Assembly (NCBI RefSeq): GCF_026210795.1
Contig: NC_089430.1
Span: forward strand, 3,038,001-3,102,000
Source of the DNA: Rhizophagus irregularis
Lineage: Eukaryota; Glomeromycota; Glomeromycetes; Glomerales; Glomeraceae
Length of the DNA: 64,000 bases
Direction: 5' to 3'
Made by a program: the position numbers and the translations under genes. This document shows positions 33,930 through 46,583 of the stretch, piece after piece. The notes under the pieces were generated by a model. It was not told the origin of the DNA. It searched no databases and saw only the letters and a program-made list of their open reading frames with translations. Every line of letters begins with the position of its first letter. Position 1 is the stretch's first letter.

Positions 33930-36087
33930 TTATTTTATCCTCCTCTTATTTATAGTTGTTAATGCTTTATTATTAATCCATTTGGTAAACATTTCTAAAG
34001 AATTTACAGGTTGATAAAAAGGAGCTTCATGACCTGCTTCATATATTCTAATAAATGTTAATTTATCAAAAGATTTTATTTCTCCAGCAATTGTATTACC
34101 AACTGTCCATTTTTTTACTGTTGCATTATTAAAATCAGATTGAAATTTCCATATTAATGCATCTACCAACTCTCTTCCACTAAACCTAAAAGAAAAAGAA
34201 GCAGATTAAAAGAATAATTTGAGTAAAATAAAACGAAATCTTTCATTTAATACTTACCAGTTACATCTAAAATCTGCATCACCATAATATAATAATACAG
34301 GAAATCCCCTATAAAGAAGATATTCAACATCTGCCTTATGACTTTGCTCTCTAATATAAAAATAAGATATAAAATGTTATATCTATTTTATCTTTTTCGA
34401 TTTAAATCACAAAAAAAAAAATTGTTTTCTTAATTTACTTACAAATCACCTTGATAGACAAACCGATCAAAAGAATCCTTCGAACAATTAGCATAATTTT
34501 TTTGTGCACCAATAGCTGCCATTATTTCAGGTTTGGTCAAATAAATTTCATAATCTTTTGGTGGATAAGTATTTATCGTTGCTATGGAAGTTCTAATATC
34601 AAAAGGATTTAATCCAGAATTTATAAAATGAGAATAATATTTAGAAAAGAGACAAGTTTCTATTGCATTTATGCAATCAACTACATTTCCTGTTGTATAA
34701 CAAAGGTCAACTGGTGAAGAAAAAATTGGTTAAGTTATTTTTCTTTATAAAAATCGCTTAAATCACTTAAATTATTACAGGAATTTATGAAGTTTACTTG
34801 ATTGTAGGCATTCAGGCAATTCTGATCGCATTGCTGCGAGTTCACTTGAATTTAGTTTAGGACCATCTAAATAATAAACATTAGATAAAAGTCTGTCAAT
34901 ACGAATAAATTGTGTGATTGAATGTTTTAAGTTTCCACATAACTTACATGAATTAAATTCTAGGAAATCTGGATAAGATTTACTACATGTCGAGAACAAA
35001 ATATATATGAATATATATGTAAATATATAGTGTATATACATACTTTAATAAATAAATATTAAAAAAATTTACTATGTAGTTTTGGGATCAATTTGTCCAT
35101 TTCCGATTCCAATAGATTTAAGATTAATTGGTATTGCTTTTAAGTAATTCGATTTAATTAAAATATTATTCTCATCTATCAACTTTGCAACAGAAGGTAC
35201 TATAGCACGTGCGTGACGCAGTAAAATTTACGTTACTATAAAGTACAATACAAATATCAATTGCGATGAAAAAACGTTGAAATAACCCAGACTTACTATA
35301 ATGCCCCGCATAAGATTCACCAAAAATATGGAAATCCATTTTAGAATATTCTGGAAATTTTTCAAAGAATTTTTGTAAAAAAGTATATAAATTTAGAGAA
35401 GCGTGTTCTGTTGTTGCTACGATTTTTTTTCCAAATGAAAATCCTGTATCAACAGGCTGTAATAAAAGAATGAATTAATGTGTTTATGCTTTTATGGTAA
35501 TATTTTTATTTTTATTTTTTTTCGAAAAAAAGAATTTTACCTGATCAATAAATAACAAATTAGAAACTTCATTCCAACTTTCGGGATGTACTTCAACATC
35601 TGCTCCTCCTACCATGGATCTACAAGGACCCATTTCTTGAAATAATCCTATCATTGAAGAACATCCCGGACCTCCATTTAACCATAATGTTAATGGAGAA
35701 CCTTTAGGATTATTTCTCGATTCAAAAAACCAAAAAAATAGATTTGTAAATTGATCGACTCTTATATAGCCGGAATACTATATAAGGATGAAGAATTCAT
35801 TAATATTTAAAGTATATTGAGATTAAATCCTTTTCTACTTCTTTTACCTGCTTCACATTTGGATCGCATAATTTACTTGATACAATACTATAGGTTGGGT
35901 CTTGGTAGATAAAACAATAAGATTAATCACGTGTATAATTATAATTGTAATTCACGTGGTACGTGGTATTCACACCTGCAGCTGCTGCGTCGGCAAATTC
36001 AATAGTTAGCATGTACCATACCATTAAGGTAACGAAAATGATGAATGAACATGATAATTTGCCAGCTGGTTTAATTATAAAATTCAT
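33930..36087 (-). CDS. Serine carboxypeptidase (family S10), ten exons, 469 aa
   Basis: Exons: 36087-35976, 35900-35848, 35777-35541, 35456-35297, 35199-35073, 34982-34948, 34866-34798, 34710-34443, 34350-34258, 34185-33930. All introns are GT-AG and the joined frame is open for 469 residues, the usual S10 length. The N-terminus has a hydrophobic signal or anchor ([15 protein letters not shown]). The oxyanion and substrate region is [11 protein letters not shown]; the catalytic Ser is in [10 protein letters not shown]; the Asp is in [13 protein letters not shown]; the His is in [12 protein letters not shown]. The enzyme would remove C-terminal residues from peptides in the vacuole or outside the cell. 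It is paralogous to 38651-40775 with exactly matching exon phases. No stop or shift was seen, so it is probably functional. Confidence 0.92.
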
Positions 36088-37757
36088 CCTTTAAATTCAT
36101 TAATTGCAATATATAAGATAAATTAATTTTAATAACATAAAAAAGGATAGAATTTTCTGAACGGAATAAAATTATTCATTCATCCTTTATATACTTTGCA
36201 TAACTCTGATAAACAATTACACTCGCTGTTATAAAAATTCTAGAAAGTCACTATTTGTAATGTACTACATTATTCATGATTCGCTTATATAGAATTTAAA
36301 GTCCCTAGATGATGTCCAAAATAAATATGGATATTCCCTATCTGGTATATTGGGATATCGGATTCTCCATCCTTTGAACGATAATCCGGATCTATATCCT
36401 TTAATTTTTAACTACGTTTTTTAATTTTTAAAATAATACTATTCAGCGTTCACTCTATTTGAAAAAGGGACTGTTTAAACCAAAATTACGGAAAGTACCA
36501 GTATTGACCATAACGAAATATTAAATATTTTATGTAACAGTGCAAATAGATAAAATTATGTGTTAAACCCATTGGTCAATGCGCTTTGAAAAAAGGCGGA
36601 AAAAAGATTATCTCCTGATCTACGCGGATTCGAACTCCGATAAACAAACAATTAAGACGGAGGTTGAGAAGTTTTTCGAAAGGGATGATCATATTAAGGA
36701 TATTTACAAAGGTACGACATCTCCTACATACCGAAAATGGAAATCCATTGGTTTCTATCTTCTATAAATAATGAACTTTTATAGTAAATAGTTTTCAGAA
36801 AAGAATTTTCCAAAAGCAATAATATACAGATTAAAACTTTTAAAGTCTATATAATAAAAGAATTCAAATTCATATATACATCATTGACCTATAAGTCTAT
36901 AACTGGTCGCATCAATGCGTAAATTCTATTAAGGTAAGATTTATCCATTGATATCTATGATATCTATTCAATATTACAAGTAGTATTATTTGTTTATATA
37001 ATTTTTTGATTTTAATAATTGAATCAATTATCACAATTGTAACTAAGCACTATATTGTATCCAAAGCTATTAATATAAGAAAGAATATTCTTTATTCAAA
37101 TTCTTGCAGATTTTGTTACAATAAAAAAAGCATTTTTACCAAAAAGTGATTGTTTGGCAAATTGTAAAAATACTCGGTGCTACAGATGTGATGAATAAAT
37201 TACTAGATTAATAAATTTATAATTGAGTAGGTGAGTAGTTCCTTGATTGGATACTTTAAGTCATGTGATTAGTGATTTAGATCTTCATGGTCGCCACTTG
37301 GTTTACATGTTACCAATTTTCAATAACTAGCGAGAAAATTAATTGTTACGCGATATCACATGTGAATAATACGTGATGTAACTTCTCAAAAAGAGTATCG
37401 ATCGAAAGTTTTTAGATTTACACGTATTAAATTCCAAGTAATCTGTACAAAAATCCCAAAATTATGATGAATACTTAATTATGGAAACAATCCAATCATT
37501 TCCAATTTCAATAGGTTAATTGGCGATAAATTGTGATAAAAAGCTCACTGTAATGTCTTCCCTATAAAAAATTTTTATCCGAATATTTCCATTATTTCTC
37601 CATGTCTTTCGTAAAAATTCCGTGAAAATGATACATTCACGGATATCCGTGTTAGCGAGATGAAAATTTCCATGATTTAAGGCTATTAATTCCATGAAAA
37701 TGATACATTCACGGAAAAAACATGGAAAGATAAAACACGGATCAGATTTTTTACAGG
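36088..37757. other. Intergenic DNA between carboxypeptidase copies
   Basis: Contains one 62-codon plus-strand frame at 36579-36767 (hydrophilic, Lys/Asp-rich, ending GFYLL) that I cannot assign. It also holds a 27-bp direct repeat, ATTCCRTGAAAATGATACAT + TCACGGA, at 37617 and 37688, 71 bp apart; the first copy runs into a perfect 14-bp palindrome, CACGGATATCCGTG (37638-37651). Confidence 0.4.
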
Positions 37758-37960
37758 GCTTGCAAAAGATTCACCGGAAATCATAGTTCTACAAGGACTC
37801 ATTTCTTGGAATAATCATATTTGAATCATTTGGATCGCATAATTTACTCGGTATAATATTATAGGTCTTGGCCCTTGGGTAAAAAAACAAAATTATCACA
37901 TGTACAATTACAATTCACGTGGTATTTCGCAAAATCCGCTGTGTCAATGGTCAGAAACAA
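37758..37960 (-). pseudogene. Relic of a third serine carboxypeptidase copy
   Basis: Short blocks match the flanking genes in order: TTCACCGGAAATCA (exon 4), TAGTTCTACAAGGACTCATT (exon 3), TTTGGATCGCATAATTTACT (exon 2), then the conserved intron-1 sequence around TTCACGTGGTATT. Large internal parts of exons 3 and 4 are missing. So an ancestral array had at least three copies and the middle one has been deleted down to about 200 bp. Confidence 0.75.
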
Positions 37961-38650
37961 GATTGTTTTCCAGATGTTTAATAATAATATAATTCATCTT
38001 TCTTTCTGATTTATTGAATTTTGATTGTTTTAATTTGTTTTATTTTTTTTGATTCGGAGTCTATAATTTCATTTCAAGAGCATTAATGAATCGGGAATTC
38101 AAGAATATCGGAACAATCCGTTTCGCATGTGGTCAGTATTTAAATTTGATTTGGTAGTACTGTAACTTATCGATTACGGTACTAAGTTTCCTTCTTTCCT
38201 TGCAGTTTATATTTCATTAATTTACAATCGTTTTTATACTATTATAAAGAATTTTCTAGCTACGAAATTTTTTTTTTCGATCAAGTTATTTCAGTGGAAA
38301 GAATATATTGAATTATAATAAGCTCAAAATGTCAATTAAGTTAGTTTTTCTTTATTCTTTAATATAGAGTGAAAATGCAAACCCTCCAATTCAACGGCAA
38401 CGTTTTACCGAATAAATTATGAAATGAATAATTAATTAATAACAATAAAGAATTCTTTTTTATGAAATAATCAAGAATAGTGATGGGTAATTAGTGATGA
38501 AAATTAATTAAAGACTAAAAAATTAAATAATAAAAAAATAGTGAGAAGTTTTAGAATTTATAAATAAAATTATAAAACATGTTATTAAAATTCATCTTAC
38601 CTTTTCATGATAGCAGGTAAAAAAAAAAAATACATTAACTAATTCTTTTG
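37961..38650. other. AT-rich intergenic DNA
   Basis: No ORF or repeat of note; downstream flank of the second carboxypeptidase gene. Confidence 0.35.
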
Positions 38651-40775
38651 TCATATTTTCCTTTTATTTATTCCCCTCTTTTTACTTTCTGATTCTGTAG
38701 TTAAAGCTTCATTATTAATCCACTTGGTAAACATATCTAAAGAATTTGTAGGTTGATATAAAGGAACTTCATGTCCTGCTTCATAAACTCTAACAAATGT
38801 TAATTTATCATAAGACATGGTTTCCCCGCCAAAATTATTACCAACTATCCATTTTTTCATTGAAGAATTATTAAATTCTGATTGATAAGTCCATATTAAT
38901 GATTTTACTAATGTCATTCCGCTGAACCTAAAGAATAAGAACTAGGTTTGTTAATCGATAATGAGACAAAGTTCTCGTGAAAGCTTTATTTCCTTACCAG
39001 TTACAGATAAAATCAGCATCACCGTTATATATTAACACAGGGAATCCTCTATTAAGAAGATATTCAACATCTGTCTTATGACTTTGAATCCTAAAAAAAA
39101 AATTATCGATTTTAATAAAAATATATTATTATAATCACACGAAAAGATAACTTACATGTCGCCTTGTAAATAAAAACTTGCATAAACATTTAACGAACAA
39201 TTAGTAAAAGATTTTTGCGCTCCAATAGCTGACATTACTTCAGGTTTGGCAAAATAAACCTGATAATCAAGTGGTAAGTCAGCTGTAGTTCTAACATCAT
39301 AAACGCTTAATCCGGAATCTATATAGTGAGAAGAAATATTCATACAAGTTTCTTCTGCCGCAATGCAATCAAGTGCCTCTCCTGTTGCATAACAATTGTC
39401 AACTGGTAAGGAAAATTGAGGTTGATTTAATTTTTTTTATTATATACAAAGGCCGAGAAATTATTGTTCAAATAGAATTTAAGATGTGTTAAATTCTTAC
39501 TTAATTGTTCACATCCGGGTAATTCTGATCGCATTACCGCAATTTCACTTGAATTTAGCGCAGGACCATCTAACAATTATCGCGACATCATTATGTAAAT
39601 ATTACGTAATGTAACTTTTTTCAAAAACAAGTATTGAATTAAGTTTTTTAGCTTACAAGTATTTGATTCTACGAAATCTGGATAAGATGCACTAAGTATC
39701 AAAAAAAACAGTTCAAAGTCAAAAAAAAAAGAGTACGTGAAAAAAATATATATATACAGTAAATTTGAATATAGTTACTATATAGTTTTGGGATCAATCC
39801 AATTATTTCCAATTCCAACAGATTGTAAGTTAATTGGGATTGCTTTCATATTTTTCGAATTAATTAAAAGATTATTTTCATTTATCAACTTCGCAAGGGA
39901 AGGTACTATAAAAACGCGAGTGGCGCAGTAAAATTATTTAGCGTATAGTGATAGGTTTTTTGATGAAAGAATAATCGATCTAAAACTTACTATAATGTCC
40001 TCCAAATGATTCACCGAAAATATGAAATTTCATTTTTGAATATTCTGGAAATTTTTCAAAGAATTTTTGCAAAAAATCATATAAATTCAATGAAGATTGT
40101 TCTGTTGTTGATACGATTCTATCTCCAAATGAAAATCCTGCATCAACTGGCTAACAATAAAATGAATGAATTAATTTAAAACATTTAAAAAATTTTTTTT
40201 TTTTCAGGATAAATTTTGATTCTACCTGATCAACAAATAACATATTAGAAACTTCAATCCAACTTTCAGGATGGATTTCAACATCTGTTCCTCCTGCTAT
40301 AGTTCTACAAGGACCAACTTCTTGTATTAATCCCACCATTGAAGAACATCCTGGACCTCCATTTAACCATAATGTTAATGGAGAACCTTTAGGATTTTTT
40401 CTTGATTCAAAAAACCAAAAAAATATATTTGTAAATTGATTGATTTTAATATAACCGGAATACTACAAAAATGAGAAGAATTCTTTAATTAATAATATTT
40501 TATATATATTAAGAAATGAATAGTTTTTCGCTTCTTTACCTGCTTCACGTTTGGATCACATAATTTACTTGATACAATATTATAAGTGGGGTCTAGGTGG
40601 AAAAAATTAAAATTTAATCACGTGTATAATTAAATTCACGTGATATTTGTATAATCCCACCTTTTATTGCTGCTGCGTCAATTATTTCGATAGTCAGGAA
40701 GCAACATACTATCAGTATAACAAAAATGATGAATTGATAGGAAAATTTGCCAGATGATTTAATGATAAAACCCAT
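38651..40775 (-). CDS. Serine carboxypeptidase (family S10), ten exons, 470 aa
   Basis: Exons: 40775-40661, 40592-40540, 40462-40226, 40150-39991, 39905-39779, 39691-39657, 39569-39501, 39402-39156, 39090-38998, 38927-38651. Seven of the ten exon lengths are identical to the paralogue at 33930-36087 and all phases agree. Key residues: [11 protein letters not shown]; Ser in [10 protein letters not shown] (Phe-Gly where the neighbour has Tyr-Ala); Asp in [13 protein letters not shown]; His in [12 protein letters not shown]. The N-terminal hydrophobic segment is [15 protein letters not shown]. The C-terminus is longer and basic ([14 protein letters not shown]). The frame is open throughout, so the enzyme is probably active. 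The change next to the catalytic Ser could shift substrate preference. Confidence 0.92.
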
Positions 40776-41020
40776 ACTTTCTTTTTAAATCTAAGAAATC
40801 GGGAAAAATATTAATTTAGAACAACTTTCTAAAGTCGTAAAAAAATGGATAAGAGATTATTTATCCTTTAAATACTTTTCTATGATCAACAAAAAAAATA
40901 TTTGTCAATGAGCTAGTTACATTACAGTTTATGCCAAGCAATTAAACTCACGTGATATATGTAATATATTTATAAAGCAAATAGTAAAAGAATAATCAAA
41001 AATTGGACATTATTTTCTCA

Positions 41021-41191
41021 ATGATTCTACGAAAAAAGGTAAATAAAATCAAAGTTAATTATAAACACATTCAAATATTTTTAAGAAAAAGTTTATATAC
41101 ATCAATAATAAATTCATTACAACCATTACAACCGATTTTACGACGACCGGATAATCCCGATGGTGGATTACATTTATACGAATATAGATAA
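41021..41191 (+). CDS. Possible small protein, 56 aa
   Basis: A plus-strand frame starts at ATG 41021 (MILRKKVNKIKVNYK) and ends LRRPDNPDGGLHLYEYR. The basic N-terminus could be a mitochondrial targeting signal, and the Pro/Gly-containing end does not look like random AT-rich translation. It lies upstream of and divergent from the second carboxypeptidase. No homology recognised; no intron seen. Confidence 0.35.
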   Translation: MILRKKVNKIKVNYKHIQIFLRKSLYTSIINSLQPLQPILRRPDNPDGGLHLYEYR

Positions 41192-41442
41192 TTATTATTA
41201 TAATAAACATCCCTGAAGTCCCCTGCATTTCAACCTTTTTTGGGTATTTGTCACATATATGTAACGCTTTAGGTTTAGATGTTCGAATATTCGGAGTTTT
41301 AGTAATTCATTGTACAACAATATTCACTTGATAATGAATTAGAAGGTAATAGTAGTTACGCCCATAAATGTATGTATATTATACACAATAATAAATATAA
41401 AAATACAATTGAGACAAGTAAACTTTACGATTTATTCAATCT

Positions 41443-42915
41443 TTAATAATTAAAAAATGATGATAAAAAGGAATTCCTAATTTCAGTACCAAATTTTTTA
41501 ATTATACCTAAATTTTTATATTTTTCAATTATTTTCAAAATTTCTTTACTTATATCTAAAACATTATTATTTAAAATTTCATTTTTAATTCTAATTAAAT
41601 TAATTGATTTTTTTGGTATACGATTTTTCCAACCAATAAGAAAAGATTCTAAATCTTCTGGTAATAATTCTGATGATAATTCATATAATTTTAATTCAAA
41701 AAAATTATTTTGTGAATGTTTTGCAACTACATCTAATATTTCTTTTTCACTTGATTGACTTGATAAAAAATCATACCAAATTTCAATACTTTCTAAATAT
41801 TTACAATTATCAAAAATGATTTTTAAAGTTACTAAACCATCATCTGTTAATATAGAAGAAATTTTCCTAAGATTTGGACAAAATTTAGCTATAGATGATC
41901 TTAATGAACTATCAATACCATCAATATTTAATTCTTTAAGATTCCTTCCACTATTTTCAAGAAATTTTATTATTATATCATCATTTGGATGTATAAAACG
42001 AATTTTTAAAATTTGTAAATTTGGAAAAATTAAATTTTTTAATTCTTCAAAAGAAAGTTTATATTCTATTGATAAATCAAGTTCTTGTAAATTTGTGAAA
42101 AATGATTTTGTTATAAAATTTTCTTCTTTTAATTTATTAATTAAATTATTAAAAAGATTTGTTAAAGCAGGTAAAATATTTCTCCTCCTTCTATAAGATG
42201 AAAATTTTAAAATTTTTAAATTTTTTTGTATAGACATAAAATGTGCCAATCCATTTGAAACTGAATTTCGAAATTCTATTGTAAGTGATTTTAAATTATT
42301 ACATATCGGAGATAATTGATAAAAAAAATGAGAATCAACATCCGATCCACAATTTAATTCTGAAAGTTTGTTTAAACAATCTTTTGTTCCAGGAAAGTAA
42401 ATAAAATGTAAATTTGTTTGATAATATTTCAATTTTTTTAAAGAAGATATTTGAATCATAAACATTTTGATTATTTCTTTTTCAATTAAATGTTTTTTAT
42501 AATTTAAACTTAATGAATCAATAATAACAAATTTTTGATTTTCAAAAATATGTTGAATCATTTCATCAAATTTATTTATTGAAAGAACTTTTATAAATGA
42601 TGCGTAATTAAATAATGGTGGTTTTAAAGTAAGTTTTGAAATAAATATTCCATTCTTATTTAAAAGGTCTTTTGATTCATCAGGAAGACAATTAATTAAG
42701 GTATTAGTAATTGATAATGGTACGTGTATTCGATATGAATTATAACCTATACTATATTGTAATCCCCAAATATCCCTCCATAAAATTCTAACCACAATTT
42801 TACACCAAAGACGATTTACCAATAAACATGAATGTAAATTGATTTTATCATCTTCTAAATATTCAAATATTTCGTTAAGGCAATCGATGGGAAGTGGACA
42901 AGACATTTTAGACAT
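41443..42915 (-). CDS. F-box/LRR-type protein, 490 aa, single exon
   Basis: Starts MSKMSCPLPIDCLNEIFEYL, followed by a full F-box ending VRILWRDIW. Leucine-rich repeats follow (LKSLTIEFRNSVSNGLAHF, LQELDLSIEYKLSF, LKELNIDGIDSSL, CPNLRKISSIL). Same family as the pair at 16737-19724 and probably the same role as an SCF substrate receptor. The frame is intact and intronless. Codon use is AT-shifted (many AAA/AAT/TTA), in line with the window. It lies 22-24 kb from the other two, beyond the carboxypeptidases. Confidence 0.9.
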   Translation of the reverse strand: MSKMSCPLPIDCLNEIFEYLEDDKINLHSCLLVNRLWCKIVVRILWRDIWGLQYSIGYNSYRIHVPLSITNTLINCLPDESKDLLNKNGIFISKLTLKPPLFNYASFIKVLSINKFDEMIQHIFENQKFVIIDSLSLNYKKHLIEKEIIKMFMIQISSLKKLKYYQTNLHFIYFPGTKDCLNKLSELNCGSDVDSHFFYQLSPICNNLKSLTIEFRNSVSNGLAHFMSIQKNLKILKFSSYRRRRNILPALTNLFNNLINKLKEENFITKSFFTNLQELDLSIEYKLSFEELKNLIFPNLQILKIRFIHPNDDIIIKFLENSGRNLKELNIDGIDSSLRSSIAKFCPNLRKISSILTDDGLVTLKIIFDNCKYLESIEIWYDFLSSQSSEKEILDVVAKHSQNNFFELKLYELSSELLPEDLESFLIGWKNRIPKKSINLIRIKNEILNNNVLDISKEILKIIEKYKNLGIIKKFGTEIRNSFLSSFFNY

Positions 42916-44266
42916 TTTTTAAAAGAGAATATTCTTTTTTTTTTAAAAAAAAAAATTCATCCTTAAAAATAATTTTGTTCATTTATATATAGCTATTTGA
43001 AACTGTGTTACACTAGTGATATTTCGGGTTTTTTATGAAAAAAATGACGCCAAAAAATGATTATGGCGCAAGGCGCAGTATGGAACAGTTATCCGATACA
43101 ATCGCGGATCTACTATATAATGTGATAAAAAATGGGTCAATTTCTTTTGAAAACGGAAGATCTGTAAAAATATGTATAGTTGTATACGACAAAGACTTCT
43201 TGTACGTCATATTATGTGCAGCCGCAGGTCGCTTTCACCCGTTCACCCCTGACCAGTATTTTATATGCGCCCGGCCGGCATTAAGAAATTTAATCATGTG
43301 TATGATTTTCAGGTTGATATTTATAGGAATTTCCAAAAAGTATTTTTGACGGAATGTACAGAAAATTCCTTTTGGAATCCGTTTTGTACGACTTCCTGGC
43401 TCCTGCATATTTTCAGGAGTCCTGGTGGAGCAAAGTATTATTTTAGGTAATGTTCATAAGAAATGCATAAAAATCATACGAAAGTCACGTGGATAAAGTA
43501 AAAAATACTCTTTCGCGTAAATAATAAAATCATTAAATTATAATAAATCTTACATTAAAGTTTTTTTATTATCATGAAAAAAAAAAAAATCTATTATCTA
43601 TTTGATTCTATATTTACAATTTTTTTATGAATCAATCATTTATTCATTGAAATTTAAAAAAAATTATCGTTTATTATTATTTAAAAGAATGTTTTTTTAT
43701 CTAAACAATAACTTTTTTTTTTTGGCTGAATTTTTTTTAAAGTAAATTTTGACAAAAAAACAAAAAATTTTTTTTTCAGCCTTTTTAGTTTTTCCTCATC
43801 AGTATATACTTTTATACTGTTTAAAAAAAAAACTTAATTCACTATGCATTAAAAAAGAACTTACTATCGGAATATAATAAATCTAAATTCGAAAAAATGT
43901 TGTATATATAATAATGAATGAATATATATAAATTATATATATATATATATATATACAGTATATAAGAAAGTTATTAAAATAACAAAAGGGTCCTGGAATT
44001 TTCTCAATTTCTCCCAAAATTGCGAAAAAAAAAAATAGTAATAATAATTAAGATTAAAGTAAAAGAAAATGCAAAATTAAAATCTATAAATGCAAAATAA
44101 ATGAATGATGAAAGAAATGAATAGTGAATAAATGCAAAATATTACAAGTGAGAAAGAATGTTGTAAATGCGTGTATGCGTGTGTGTTATTATACATATCA
44201 TGCTATACAATGTGAAAAAAAAAATAATTTTTTTTTTCGAAATATATATATATATATATTTTTTTT
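42916..44266. other. Intergenic DNA with a GC-richer patch
   Basis: 43035-43349 has an open frame of 104 codons (starts MKKMTPKNDYGARRSMEQLS) that I cannot assign. 43200-43450 is richer in G+C than the neighbourhood (GCGCCCGGCCGGC at 43267) and reads in another frame as NFQKVFLTECTENSFWNPF. It may be a dispersed repeat rather than a gene. 43900-44260 is simple (TA)n and poly-A/T sequence. Confidence 0.4.
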
Positions 44267-46583
44267 TTATATGAAAGTTGAAGCTTGAGACCATAATTTA
44301 CTTGGATCTCTAATACTCGATTCATCAAAGAAAATATGATTTGTAGATGGTATAAAAGAATATTCAAGAACTTGATCGGGATTAGCGGTACTAAAAGCTT
44401 TTCTAACGGTAAAAGTTAACATAGTGTTGGTTGGCATATCTTTTGGGAAATCTGGTTCATTACTTAATTCCAATGAATTAAAGTTAGTTTTTAAATCGAA
44501 TCCTCGTTTCAAAGGATCATCAAGAAGGAAAACCTGTCCACCAGGAAACGAACTGAAAGATAATGGAGTATTCGGAAATCCTCCAACTGCAACTGATTTA
44601 ACACCATGTAATTCAGATAAAAGTAAGGAAGTTGAAGCACATGACGACCCACAAAATCCATTTGTTAACATTATCATATCACTTGATTTCCATGGAAGTG
44701 AAGATTGACTGGCAGTAAAAAATCCATTGATGTTACCTATATCATTTTCAATGAATTTTGAGGCAAGAAAGTCATTTACATTATCGAATTCTTTTGCATC
44801 TACTTTTAAATATTCACTAAAAGTAAAAATTGAATTTGTTCCATTGCTTGCTTTCAATATTGCCCCCTTCACAATATCATTAAGTCTAAAGTCAGTTGGA
44901 AGTGATGGATTTGCACCAGGAAATAAGAGAGAATTAACGAAATGAGAAAGAACAGTAAGTCCTCCTTCGTTATTTGACATATCCAAAACGAGCTAATAAA
45001 AATAATAATATATATATTAGATAAGAGAAATAATTACATTATAATTTCCTACGTATAGTTCCGAAATAATAATTTACCTTCTTGGCACCGCTATCCGCTA
45101 ATTTCTTGAAACCGGCTTGTATATTGCTAAATGCACTTAAAATGGTATCAGAAGTAATTTCATTACCGACATCATATGTTGCAATTACGGCAACTCCAAC
45201 ATCATTATCCAACGTATAAAATTGAGCGATTTTGGCATCAAAAACGAGATTATCAATTTTAACAGTAGGGCTTAATGATTTCAAAAGATCCCGATTAACA
45301 GTTAATGGATCAATAGGATAAGCTACATTACAATATTTATCATGTGGTTTTTTATCTTTTTTTGTGTGATATTTTCGTTTATTTTTCCTAGTAGTCGAGG
45401 TCACATTTGGTTCCTTTCCAACATTTCGTACAGGTTGTACATCTGGAGGTGATTCTGGTTCTTTAGGAGGTTGATTTTTTTCATCAGAGGGAGGATTTGC
45501 ACAAAAATTGTTCCAATAAGATTTAGCATCAGTGAATTTATTAAGGTCATCAGGATTATTTATAACAGCTTCCCAATTACGAGTAATGGTTTTAGTGTTT
45601 GTACCACATTTTAGATCATAAGTTGTGGTTTCTTTATCAGGTAAAACCATACGAAGAGTAAATTGTGAAGATCTAGGTTGAAGTAAATAAGTTCCATTTT
45701 GTAACGCAAGAGATGCTAATGCCAAATTGAATCTGACACCAAGATCTTTAGAAACAAAGATATTATCACGTGCAAACTGTGTGATGGCGTCGATGGCCGC
45801 GACACCATCAATACGGTCAACCTCACAATCATCGTTATGAGATTCAGTAGAGTCTTTGAAAATTTTAATCTTTTGCGTTCCATCTTGTGATACGGTAGCA
45901 TATAATGCTAACCTTTGAGTGAAAGCAAACCTTGTATAACATATTGGAAAAAATAAGGTATGAGGATCTTTCAATTGAGATACTAAATTAGTAGCATCAG
46001 TCTAAAAAAAATTAAATAGATAAAAATTTACGTTAAATAAATTCAAAAAGTATAAAAAATATAAAAATATAATTTCAATTATTTAAAGATGTTAATTATA
46101 TACATACCGTGAATTCAAAATCATTAGCGTACGATTTTTGACTCAAACCATCAATTTCACTTATGAGATCCATTGCTTTATAATCAAGGCCTTGAACCGG
46201 TTGTTCTTTTGCAAGATCAGCAAATGCATAAAATCCGGTATAAAGTTTTTTCATCGTATCAAGAGTCTATTAAAAAAGAAAGAAAATTTAATTTTAACAT
46301 CATTTTATTATAATTTAAAAATAACATATAAATTATTTACATCAGTTCTTCTTTTATTATCAAAAGCAAAAGATTCATAACAAGCTTTTATATCCGAAAA
46401 AGGAAAAGACTCGGTTTCAGCTTTCTTAAAAGTATTATGTATATTAGCACAACCATCTTGACCACCAGTTATGGGTGCTGACGAAGAATCAGTTCTTGGA
46501 ACATATAAAGATTCTCCTCGATGAAAAGTTGCCAGCAACATGAGAGAAGGAATTAATGCTTTAATGAATGTGAATGGTTTCAT
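44267..46583 (-). CDS. Secreted peptidase of family S41 (tail-specific-protease type), four exons, 683 aa
   Basis: Exons 46583-46341, 46266-46108, 46001-45078 and 44992-44267 are all in phase 0 with GT-AG introns. The N-terminus is a signal peptide (IKALIPSLMLLATFHRGES). Residues 132-150 contain LKDPHTLFFPICY, which fits the N-terminal part of fungal S41 proteins. A Pro-rich then Lys/Arg-rich insert (about residues 300-345) includes TTRKNKRKYHTKKDKKPHD. The catalytic domain in exon 4 has LVLDMSNNEGG and MIMLTNGFCGSSCAST; the Ser after CGS is the likely nucleophile. The frame is intact. Likely extracellular; substrate unknown. The basic insert could bind polyanions or be processed. Confidence 0.88.

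Noticed and set aside
36640-36660. Second tRNA-like word (GGATTCGAACTCC)
   Set aside because: Only three stem pairs form and no cloverleaf fits; most likely chance.
41816-42196. Plus-strand 126-codon frame
   Set aside because: Antisense to the intact F-box gene; its open length follows from the AT-rich LRR codons opposite.
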